From positions 1 through 47,381 of the forward strand of contig DEFK01000012.1 in the NCBI GenBank assembly GCA_002350765.1: DNA of 47,381 bases, in the 5' to 3' direction. The notes under the pieces were generated by a model. That model did no database searches, had not been told where the DNA came from, and saw nothing but the letters and a program-made list of their open reading frames with translations. Below are positions 1-7,115 of this stretch, one piece after another. Position numbers and translations under genes: made by a program. Numbering within the stretch: position 1 is the first letter of the stretch; each line of letters starts with the position of its first letter. The DNA is from Ruminococcaceae bacterium UBA2854. GTDB taxonomy: Bacteria > Bacillota > Clostridia > Oscillospirales > Acutalibacteraceae.

Positions 1-2
1 AT

Positions 3-440
3 AGTTTATCGCACACGAAATGGCTGTGCAAGTACCACATAGTAATAGTACCAAAGTATAGACGAAAAGTAATATACAATCAGTACAGAGCAGATTTGCA
101 GGAAATCATAAGAATGCTATGTAAATATAAAGGTGTTGAAATACTTGAAGGACATATGATGCCCGACCATGTTCATGTACTTTTAAGTATACCACCAAAA
201 GTGAGTGTGTCAAGTTTCATGGGATACCTCAAAGGTAAGAGTGCCCTAATGATGTTTGATAAACACGCAAACTTAAAGTATAAATTTGGCAACAGACACT
301 TCTGGGCAGAAGGGTATTATGTATCGACAGTAGGGCTTAATGAGTCAACAATCAGGAAATACATACAAGACCAAGAAAAAGCAGATATAGCTATGGATAA
401 ATTAAGCGTAAAAGAATACGAAGACCCCTTCGCCAGATAA
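3..440 (+). CDS. tnpA: IS200/IS605 TnpA transposase (5' end outside window)
   Basis: Single-strand DNA transposase of the Y1 HUH class, which cuts and rejoins hairpin ends. The frame is open from the window edge and its first residues (SLSHTKWLCKYHIVIVPKY) match the normal start of the family, so only about five codons are missing and the TTG at 96 is not the real start. The HUH metal-binding motif is His-Val-His in PDHVHVLL at 168-176. The likely catalytic tyrosine is in RKYIQDQ, following the usual family pattern. The protein ends DPFAR, as many relatives do. Apart from the missing start it looks intact and could be active. Directly followed by the right-end hairpins. Confidence 0.9.
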   Translation, partial: SLSHTKWLCKYHIVIVPKYRRKVIYNQYRADLQEIIRMLCKYKGVEILEGHMMPDHVHVLLSIPPKVSVSSFMGYLKGKSALMMFDKHANLKYKFGNRHFWAEGYYVSTVGLNESTIRKYIQDQEKADIAMDKLSVKEYEDPFAR

Positions 441-567
441 TCCCTTTAGGGATAGCCAAAGAGGCAAAAACAATAAGGCTTGAACAAAGTGAAAGCCCGC
501 GCCTTGAGACGCGGGTTGGTAACGGGGCTTATAGCCCACGAGCAAACCACCCGTTTGACGGGTGGTT
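441..567 (+). repeat. IS200/IS605 right end: hairpin cluster
   Basis: Four stem-loops are visible: ATCCCTTTAGGGAT just after the tnpA stop; CCCGCG/CGCGGG arms at 496-501 and 510-515; GGGCT/AGCCC at 525-529 and 533-537; and AACCACCCG/CGGGTGGTT at 545-553 and 559-567. The last is typical of a right-end hairpin recognised by TnpA. The multi-hairpin layout also resembles the 3' part of a TnpB guide (omega) RNA, but no tnpB is present here. A 61-codon open frame at 480-665 crosses these hairpins and is not considered a gene. Confidence 0.7.
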
Positions 568-731
568 ATGATTTTGCGGAATTCAAAAAAGCGTTAATAA
601 TACAATATCACACACCGCAACAAACGAGATTACACGAATTGATGAGGAAAAGCACGGTAAAATAGAGATGTAACATAGATTAGCAGGGTAGTATAAATCG
701 TTCTGTTTTTTTCTATGTTTTGAAATAATCC

Positions 732-760
732 TTGACAATTCATCAAAAGTAATATATAAT
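732..760 (+). promoter_or_regulatory. Consensus sigma-A promoter for the DUF3793 remnant
   Basis: A perfect TTGACA (732-737) and a perfect TATAAT (755-760) are separated by exactly 17 bp. Transcription would start near 767, inside the first operator-like palindrome. It is the only convincing promoter before the secreted UGSC gene at 1211, so it may drive that pair as well. Confidence 0.8.
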
Positions 761-764
761 ACAA

Positions 765-780
765 GTTAGTGGTGGCTAAC
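765..780 (+). promoter_or_regulatory. Operator-like palindrome 1 (DtxR/metal-repressor type)
   Basis: GTTAGTGGTGGCTAAC: inverted arms GTTAG/CTAAC separated by six bases, placed over the predicted transcription start. The TTAG...CTAA half-sites resemble those of DtxR/IdeR-family iron or manganese repressors. The repressor identity is inference. Confidence 0.55.
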
Positions 781-801
781 CGCTTTTATTTTTGAATATA
801 A

Positions 802-817
802 GTTAGTGGAGGCTAAC
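802..817 (+). promoter_or_regulatory. Operator-like palindrome 2
   Basis: GTTAGTGGAGGCTAAC, identical to the first palindrome except for one central base and 37 bp downstream of it. It sits just before the ribosome-binding site of the broken DUF3793 gene. Two spaced copies strengthen the reading as a real repressor site. Confidence 0.55.
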
Positions 818-829
818 TAAGGAAAAATT

Positions 830-1179
830 ATGTCTGAATAAGTAATAGTAAAGTATTGCTCGCCGACTTTGGCGGGACTTAAAACAGGCAGCTTGTTCAG
901 CTGTTCTTATGATGATCAAAATGATCTTCTCGGGTTTTTGAGAGAATTGAATCTCAGCTTGGGGAGCAAAGGCATCCGCTTTTTGCCTTTGCGATTAAAG
1001 AGCAAAAAGGCTTCATCGAGAATAAAGCTGCCTGTGCAAAATGCGTAGGCTGTTGGAAGGTTTACGGCGACGAAAAGAAAGCCATTCGGCTATTTAACCG
1101 GTACAGGAAATGTACCTTCGTTTATAAAAAACAATGGTATTCAGGTAAACCGCTGATAAAATTAGCGGTAGCAAGTTAA
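830..1179 (+). pseudogene. DUF3793-family gene, broken by stop and internal deletion
   Basis: ATG at 830 follows an AAGGA ribosome-binding site, but codon 4 is TAA. The same frame then reads YCSPTLAGLKTGSLFSC and on to about 1005, matching the conserved N-terminal part of DUF3793. Near 1005-1009 the homology jumps to another frame that reads KCVGCWKVYGDEKKAIRLF and ends at TAA 1177-1179, matching the family's C-terminal part. Roughly 80 middle residues are missing. The family's function is unknown; members often sit in iron-regulated loci of Clostridia, which fits the upstream palindromes. Two independent lesions make it a clear pseudogene, although its promoter region looks intact. Confidence 0.8.
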
Positions 1180-1210
1180 TAACACTTATTTACAGAAAGA
1201 GGATGATTTT

Positions 1211-3172
1211 ATGAAAAGGATTATGTTTAAGCGTTTGTTGTCGCTTGCGCTTGTGCTGACTATTATCGTCAGTATGGTTGTTGTGAGTGTAAGCTCATAC
1301 TCCGCGGAAGCGTCAAACGCCGAACCGACCAAAAACGAGTATCAGGTTGTATCGCCTGTACCGTCTGGCTCGTCAATTGAGCCGATTGAACAGCCTCCGC
1401 GTCTCAGTACATTACAGGGCAAAAAGATCGCTCTCGTCGGCGGAAGCTTCTCCGCTTCCGTAACTCACGCTGTAATCAGAGATTTGCTTGAGGAAAACTT
1501 CGGTTGTATCACATATTATATGACCGACGAAATCGGCAAGAGCGGTACCTTTAATCCTAACAGCGTCAGCGATAAGTCCAAGGAATTCCAGAAGAATATC
1601 AAGGCTTACGGAATTGACGCCGTTATCTCGGGTAACTGCGGATGCGGTATCTGTACCGTTAAAGAAACAGGTAACGGACTTGCCGCCGAGTATGCGGGAA
1701 TCCCCGCCGTTGTAGTCGGCGCGGAAGCGTTTGTGCCGCAGATCGAGTCCACGGGCTTTAACCGCGGCGTACCCGTTGTAAGAACAGCGGCTTACCCCGG
1801 AGCCTTTGCCAATGATACGACTGAGGAACAGCAGAGAAAGGCTCGTGAGGTTCTCTATCCTCAGATCGTAACCGCGCTCACAACTCAGCTTACCCAGGAG
1901 GAAGCTGACAGAATCGCGGGCGCTGTCGGCGGAGTTAATTACGACGATATCGTATTTACAGGCTCTCATGAGCGTTGCCAGCAGTTCTACGAGGTTTACG
2001 AGATGTCTGACGGCCTTACAATAGTTCCCCCTACAAGAGATAAGGTCGATTACTATATGCAGTACACAACCTACGCCGCTACGGATATTGTCAATATGAG
2101 AAACGGCGAGGTTCAGGATGTTCCTCCCGCCAACAAAAAGATATACGCTTATCAGGTCGCGGTAAACGCGATTATGGCGGGTTGTCCTCCTGAGTATATG
2201 CCGCTTTGTATCGCGATTACACGTTGCTTTGCTAACGGTAATTTCTATAAATCCCTTGCGAGTACACACGGCTGGACTCCTTATGTGCTCGTAAGCGGCC
2301 CGATAGCGCGTCAGCTCGGCTTCTCTTATAAGGACGGAATGATTAATAAAGAAGCCAATAAGCTTTTGGGAAGATTTGTATCTCTCGCTATGCTGAATTT
2401 AGCGGGTTATAAGATCAAGGAAAACCGAATGGGTACCTTTGGTTATATGCTTCCGTTCGCGTTTGCCGAGGATGAGCAGGCTTGTATAAATATAGGCTGG
2501 AACCCTTACCACGTTGAGAAGGGCTACGACCTCAACACAAGTGTTATCACCTGCGGTTCAACTCTTACATGGGGAAATCCCGTTGATATAGGGGATAATA
2601 CTCCTTCCGATAAGGCGCTCCAGCTTCTTTCCTGGGATGTTACTGAAAAACAGCAGAACGGTCTCGGTAACACAAATCCGCGTGAGGCGCGTATGATTAT
2701 GCTTACCAAGGACGCCGCCGCGAAAATCGCTCAGGCTGACGGTTGTAATTCGAAAACTAATCTTAAAAACAAGCTTATTGACACTGCGCGCAGACCGCTT
2801 TGGATGCGTACATACGCTCATTACTGGGCTAACACAGGCTCAAAGATTCATCTGAACACTACCTTTGACCAGCATTATAACGACATCAAGCGCGGTGTTT
2901 CCACCGAGAATGTCGAGCGTGACTACGTCGCTCAGACTCCTGCTCCCGAATGGCTAAGAGGAGTTGTACCGTTTGAAACAATAGACACAACCCAGACTAT
3001 CGAAGCCAATACCACGGGCTTTGTTATCACAGGAGGCGACAAGACTAACCAGTTCCAGATTATGCCGGGCGGAGACTGTTGCTCGTTTAATGTAAATCTT
3101 CCGCGCAACTGGGATTCGCTTGTCGCGAATGAGGGATACAGCCCGATTGCGAATTACAACCTTACACAGTAA
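1211..3172 (+). CDS. Secreted UGSC-family protein, Cys form (653 aa)
   Basis: An N-terminal signal peptide (basic start, hydrophobic core about 8-28) predicts export. Residues about 70-230 form a UGSC-like domain: GKKIALVGGSFSASVTH, then GNCGCGICT at 141-149 in place of the G-D-U-G-S-C selenocysteine motif, so Cys145 and Cys148 form a CxxC; this is followed by EYAGIPAVVVGAEAF, the usual downstream segment. Residues about 255-650 form the domain commonly found with UGSC proteins (DGLTIVPPT at 267-275, NAIMAGCPPEYMP, NPYHVEKGYD). The biochemical role of the family is not established; a redox role is inferred from the motif. ATG with an AAGAGGA ribosome-binding site. The next gene starts 17 bp downstream, so the two are likely co-transcribed. 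Export of this family is unusual. Confidence 0.72.
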   Translation: MKRIMFKRLLSLALVLTIIVSMVVVSVSSYSAEASNAEPTKNEYQVVSPVPSGSSIEPIEQPPRLSTLQGKKIALVGGSFSASVTHAVIRDLLEENFGCITYYMTDEIGKSGTFNPNSVSDKSKEFQKNIKAYGIDAVISGNCGCGICTVKETGNGLAAEYAGIPAVVVGAEAFVPQIESTGFNRGVPVVRTAAYPGAFANDTTEEQQRKAREVLYPQIVTALTTQLTQEEADRIAGAVGGVNYDDIVFTGSHERCQQFYEVYEMSDGLTIVPPTRDKVDYYMQYTTYAATDIVNMRNGEVQDVPPANKKIYAYQVAVNAIMAGCPPEYMPLCIAITRCFANGNFYKSLASTHGWTPYVLVSGPIARQLGFSYKDGMINKEANKLLGRFVSLAMLNLAGYKIKENRMGTFGYMLPFAFAEDEQACINIGWNPYHVEKGYDLNTSVITCGSTLTWGNPVDIGDNTPSDKALQLLSWDVTEKQQNGLGNTNPREARMIMLTKDAAAKIAQADGCNSKTNLKNKLIDTARRPLWMRTYAHYWANTGSKIHLNTTFDQHYNDIKRGVSTENVERDYVAQTPAPEWLRGVVPFETIDTTQTIEANTTGFVITGGDKTNQFQIMPGGDCCSFNVNLPRNWDSLVANEGYSPIANYNLTQ

Positions 3173-3189
3173 ACGGAAAGGATGATATT

Positions 3190-6100
3190 ATGAAGACTAA
3201 ATTGTTCAGACGTTCAATTTCTGTATTGCTGTGTATGCTGCTTATAACGGGTATTATACTTGTCCCGACTGTCGCAAGCGCGGCGGTGCTTGAGGACGAT
3301 TATGAAATAGGATTTGAACAGAACGGAACTACATATCAGAGTCTCGGAGTTCTCGAGGACCAGTATGACCTTATTGAACCCAAAAACAATAAGTTCCCGA
3401 TTATTTCTCCGAGCGCCAAGAATGATACTCACTCATTATACAAAAATACATATAAAAATGTAGAGAACTATTTAAGCGAAAACGATATGACTGACGGTCT
3501 GCCGATAGTTCCTCCGACAAAGGTCAAGGCGGAAAAATTCCTCGGCTATTCATCCTACGGCTTTGATGATGTAGTCGCTACGGTCAACGGCAGAGAAGTT
3601 AAAGCGTATATGGTAGCCGCCAACGCGATTATGGCGGGCTGTACGCCTGAGTTTCTGCCCGTATGTATCGCTTATACCGAGGCTTTAAGCAACAATACTT
3701 ATCTTGACTCTCTGCGTTCGGGAAAGCTTACGCCGATGATGTATGTCAACGGCCCGATGGGTCGCCAGATAGGTATTGATAATACCCAGGGTATGACGAC
3801 CGAGGAAAGTAATATCAGCGTCGGACGCTTTATGGAGCTCGCACTTATTAACCTCGCGTGCATTAAGCGAACTAACTCCTTCGGTAATGTTCAGCCACTT
3901 GTATTCTCGGAGAATGACGAAACCTGCGTGGAAATCGGCTGGACTCCGCACCATGTCGAAAAGGGTTATGAGCTTAACGATAACGTAATCACCGCTACAT
4001 CCTTCGCTATGTGGGGAAATAATGTAACTCCCGCTACCGACTTGCCCGAGGAGATTATGAAGGTGCTCGCGTGGGATATTACCGAGAAAAACTTAGGCGG
4101 CTTGGGAAGCGCTTCTGTTAACGATAACGCCAACGCTCACCGTCTTATATTCATTACCGAGTCGGTTGCGACAGCTCTTGCGACAAAGTATAAGTCGAAG
4201 TCAGCTTTAGAGGGCGCCCTCGTAGAGAATGCCAGACGACCGCTGTGGATGCGCGCGTACGCTTATTACTACGCCAATACAGGCGGAGCGCTCAGCAAGG
4301 ACTTTGATACGGTATACCGTGAGCTTAAGGGCTATAAGAAAGAGGACGCGAAAGTTACCGCTTCTCCCGCGTGGATGAACGGTATTACATATTCTAATAT
4401 CGAAACAGTCGCCACAATGACTAAGGGCAATACCGACATCATCGTTACAGGCGACAGCTCCCGAAACAAAACTCAGGTTATGCCGGGCGGCGTAAGCGTA
4501 AATAAGGAAATAAAGCTTTCGGATAATTGGGATAACCTCGTTACAAGCGTAAACTTCTTCCCGAGCGATAATTTCACACTTACGGAAAAAGATAATACAA
4601 TCACTCCTCCCTCAAGCGTACCGTCAGCGCTTACAAACGGCGCTTACCGTATACTTGACCCATCGACAGGCGCTTCAAACCTCACCAGAGCGGGCAGGGT
4701 ATACTTCGAGAAGGATACCAATACTCTCTATTACTACGCTCAGGGCGCATCGGGTTCATCATCAGTCGTTTTAAATACCAATACAGACGCGTCCTTTATC
4801 GCTTATCTTACGAATCTGGGCTATAACAGCTCGTTTACTGTAAATAACGGTAAGTTATCGGGCGCTGTTATCCGCTTCTCGTCGAATAACAGTAAGCTAA
4901 ATAACAATACTGTAGCGCTTACAAGCGAGTCGTTCAGCGGGCTGAACCTCACTTTGCACGCGAATCACTACAGTCCGAGCGAAAACGCTTCCGCGGCTAA
5001 CCTCGCGGGCGGTATAGCTAAGGACGGCGCGACTGTAAATATGTCGGACACATTAAGGTCGTTTACTGTAAATCTTGACGGCAGCGTTTCTATGGGCGAC
5101 AGTACAGACTCCAAGTTTGTAAAGCTCAGCGGTACGACCGTTACTGTTGACCCGACCGTAGAAGCGGGCGCGACCGCTATAATCGGTTCGCCGAATGATA
5201 ACGGCACTTACAGAACTATGACGTTTGTAAACGGCGGCGACGGAACCTACACTGTTACATATAATTCGGGCGGTACACTCTCTATGACCGAATCTGCTCT
5301 TTATCTTAAGGGCACCTTCAACAGCTGGAGCGATACCGACGCTTTATCGAAAACCGAGAATGATGACGTCGTTTCAATCGAGAAGGAGCTTACCGCGGGA
5401 AGCTATGAGTTTAAGATTCATAACGCGGGCACCGATAAATGGTACGGAAAAGACGATACGACAATTACCGATACCACTAACCGTTTAACCCTTACCGCAA
5501 CGGGCGGAAATGTTATACTGAACGCTACGGGCGGTAAATACGAGTTCAGGTACGAGCTTTCGACCAACAAGCTCTCGGTTTATTACGCCGCGCCTGAAAC
5601 ACAGCCCGCGATCGAGCCTTCGGAAGAACCTGAAACCGAGCCTGTTACCGAACCTGCTACGCAAGCTCCGACTACCGAACCCGTTACCGATATCCCTGCT
5701 ACAGAACCGTCAACCGCGGCTGTGACAACCGATCCCGCGACTGAACCCGAAGTTCAGGGTAAAACCGTAAAGCTTTTTGCTAAAGATTACACTAACGGCG
5801 ATGAGGACTGGTACGCGTATACCTGGACTGACGACCAAAGCGAAACCAAGTGGGTCAAGCTAAAGAATAATGTTGCGACAGGTCTTTTTGATAACGTAAT
5901 TTTTGCTCGTGTTGACAAGACTAAGAATGTCGGCTGGAGCGCTGTATGGAATCAGACCGACGACCTTAGAACTGAGGACGGCGGCACATACGCGATTACT
6001 AGCTGGAGCGGCGGAACCGATAACCACCTTAGCGGTTTCTGGGGAACACAGTACACCTTCTATTATCTGCCCTCATCCGCTCAGGCTCAGGCAGGATATA

Positions 6101-6879
6101 ACTATAAGATTAACTATCAGGCGTCATCAGGCTGGCATCAGTACGCTATGACTAAGACTGACAGAAAGGTAAACGACGTTAACATTTATTCGGTAGATAT
6201 TGTTACCACCGACGTCAACGCCTCAAAACTTCAGTACCAGGTCTACAACGGAGAAAGCTGGGTAGCTCAGCAGGAATTCAGTTCTGTTCCGTTAAGGAAT
6301 TACGCCGATAAGATAATCAGCTCCGAGGGAGAAACAGTAACAAACCCGATATATGAGAATAACTATACTCTAAAGAATTACAGAACAGTCAATCTCAATA
6401 CCATGCTCCACCGAGAGCTTGACGATAACGAGCTGACGGGAATCGGCGACAGCTTTATGAGCCTTGAGCTTCTTGGCGTACAGAAGAAGAGTGACGATAC
6501 AAAGAGCATAAGATTTGTTACTGTAATTAACAGAGAAATAGCTGAAGACGCTGTAGATTACGGTTATATAGCCGTAGGCGGAAATGATATGAGTACCGCG
6601 CGTTCAACCGTCGAAGGCTATACGCTCGATACAGCTCCCGAAAAGAATGTGTTCAGCTGTAAAAATACCAGCAACAAAATCAGCGGTAAATACGGTATGT
6701 ACGGCACGGATACAAATTATAAATACGTAACCTTCGCCGTAAACAATATCGCCGATTACACTGTAGCCGCGACATTCTATGTTAAGGACAGCAAGGGAGT
6801 AGTTCACTACTCGGCTTATACAAATAAGACCAGCACCTACAGAAGCTGTTCAGCGAATTTGAACGCAATAAACCAATAA
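3190..6879 (+). CDS. Secreted UGSC-associated domain fused to starch-binding-type modules (1229 aa)
   Basis: Signal peptide at about 1-32. Residues about 80-465 repeat the second domain of the upstream protein (DGLPIVPPT at 102-110, NAIMAGCTPEFLP, TPHHVEKGYELN) but carry no UGSC motif. Then follow a beta-rich region (about 480-700); an X25/CBM-like module (about 702-800, LYLKGTFNSW and EFKIHNAGTDKWYG); a Thr/Pro/Glu-rich linker (801-856); a module with features of starch-binding family 26 (about 857-955, AYTWTDDQ); another beta module; and a C-terminal domain (about 1070-1229, SIRFVTVINREIAEDAVDYG). The C-terminal domain is plainly homologous to the end of the alpha-amylase at 19218. Inference: the protein is tethered to starch or to an amylolytic complex. 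A terminator follows. No catalytic function can be assigned. Confidence 0.7.
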   Translation: MKTKLFRRSISVLLCMLLITGIILVPTVASAAVLEDDYEIGFEQNGTTYQSLGVLEDQYDLIEPKNNKFPIISPSAKNDTHSLYKNTYKNVENYLSENDMTDGLPIVPPTKVKAEKFLGYSSYGFDDVVATVNGREVKAYMVAANAIMAGCTPEFLPVCIAYTEALSNNTYLDSLRSGKLTPMMYVNGPMGRQIGIDNTQGMTTEESNISVGRFMELALINLACIKRTNSFGNVQPLVFSENDETCVEIGWTPHHVEKGYELNDNVITATSFAMWGNNVTPATDLPEEIMKVLAWDITEKNLGGLGSASVNDNANAHRLIFITESVATALATKYKSKSALEGALVENARRPLWMRAYAYYYANTGGALSKDFDTVYRELKGYKKEDAKVTASPAWMNGITYSNIETVATMTKGNTDIIVTGDSSRNKTQVMPGGVSVNKEIKLSDNWDNLVTSVNFFPSDNFTLTEKDNTITPPSSVPSALTNGAYRILDPSTGASNLTRAGRVYFEKDTNTLYYYAQGASGSSSVVLNTNTDASFIAYLTNLGYNSSFTVNNGKLSGAVIRFSSNNSKLNNNTVALTSESFSGLNLTLHANHYSPSENASAANLAGGIAKDGATVNMSDTLRSFTVNLDGSVSMGDSTDSKFVKLSGTTVTVDPTVEAGATAIIGSPNDNGTYRTMTFVNGGDGTYTVTYNSGGTLSMTESALYLKGTFNSWSDTDALSKTENDDVVSIEKELTAGSYEFKIHNAGTDKWYGKDDTTITDTTNRLTLTATGGNVILNATGGKYEFRYELSTNKLSVYYAAPETQPAIEPSEEPETEPVTEPATQAPTTEPVTDIPATEPSTAAVTTDPATEPEVQGKTVKLFAKDYTNGDEDWYAYTWTDDQSETKWVKLKNNVATGLFDNVIFARVDKTKNVGWSAVWNQTDDLRTEDGGTYAITSWSGGTDNHLSGFWGTQYTFYYLPSSAQAQAGYNYKINYQASSGWHQYAMTKTDRKVNDVNIYSVDIVTTDVNASKLQYQVYNGESWVAQQEFSSVPLRNYADKIISSEGETVTNPIYENNYTLKNYRTVNLNTMLHRELDDNELTGIGDSFMSLELLGVQKKSDDTKSIRFVTVINREIAEDAVDYGYIAVGGNDMSTARSTVEGYTLDTAPEKNVFSCKNTSNKISGKYGMYGTDTNYKYVTFAVNNIADYTVAATFYVKDSKGVVHYSAYTNKTSTYRSCSANLNAINQ

Positions 6880-6900
6880 ATAAAACTCCTTTTTAAAATG

Positions 6901-6937
6901 TATCGGGCAGCAATTTTTGCTGTCCGATACAGTTTTT
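6901..6937 (+). terminator. Rho-independent terminator
   Basis: Twelve-base arms TATCGGGCAGCA and TGCTGTCCGATA (one G-T pair) around a short AT loop, followed by a run of T at 6933-6937. It closes the secreted pair. Confidence 0.85.
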
Positions 6938-7035
6938 ATAATACGAGCTATAAACCTAACTGCTGACACACAAGCGATTTGCCGTGAAATGTAAGCGAAG
7001 TTTTAGCTTTTAACATTCCATATTAGAATTAATTT

Positions 7036-7075
7036 ATCACAATATTGTAAATTGAAGCGTTTATAATATTGTGAT
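7036..7075. promoter_or_regulatory. Inverted repeat over the helicase promoter
   Basis: Perfect 11-bp arms ATCACAATATT (7036-7046) and AATATTGTGAT (7065-7075) lie across the -35 and spacer of the promoter below. The placement suggests an operator; the regulator is unknown. The AT-rich content means chance cannot be excluded. Confidence 0.35.
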
Positions 7076-7080
7076 ATAAT
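7052..7080 (+). promoter_or_regulatory. Sigma-A promoter of the helicase gene
   Basis: TTGAAG (7052-7057), 17-bp spacer, TATAAT (7075-7080). It gives a short leader before the ATG at 7116. Confidence 0.65.
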
Positions 7081-7115
7081 TTTTACTGCATTATTTTTAG
7101 AAAAAAGGTAATATT

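Larger units (their letters stand above)
1..570 (+). mobile_element. IS200/IS605-family element, right part
   Basis: Seen: the 3' bulk of a Y1 transposase gene followed by about 130 bases of closely packed hairpins ending in a 9-bp-arm stem-loop, the usual layout of an IS200/IS605 right end. The left end and the first transposase codons lie before the window. No tnpB gene follows tnpA. The right boundary near 570 is inferred from the last hairpin (545-567); the exact cleavage site cannot be fixed from one copy. Confidence 0.8.

Noticed and set aside
480..665. 61-codon open frame with a TTG-type start in the IS right end
   Set aside because: It runs through the right-end hairpins and has no ribosome-binding site or recognisable protein pattern.
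1625..1665. Possible selenocysteine (TGA) in the UGSC motif
   Set aside because: All positions of the motif are ordinary TGC/TGT cysteine codons; no in-frame TGA and no SECIS search is needed.
1412..2269. 285-codon open frame on the minus strand
   Set aside because: Entirely antisense to the secreted UGSC gene, which has a signal peptide, motifs and a good start; the antisense frame has none.
7036..7080. NrdR- or Rex-type operator identity for the helicase inverted repeat
   Set aside because: The two half-sites are 24 bp apart centre to centre and do not match the spacing or sequence of either box well.
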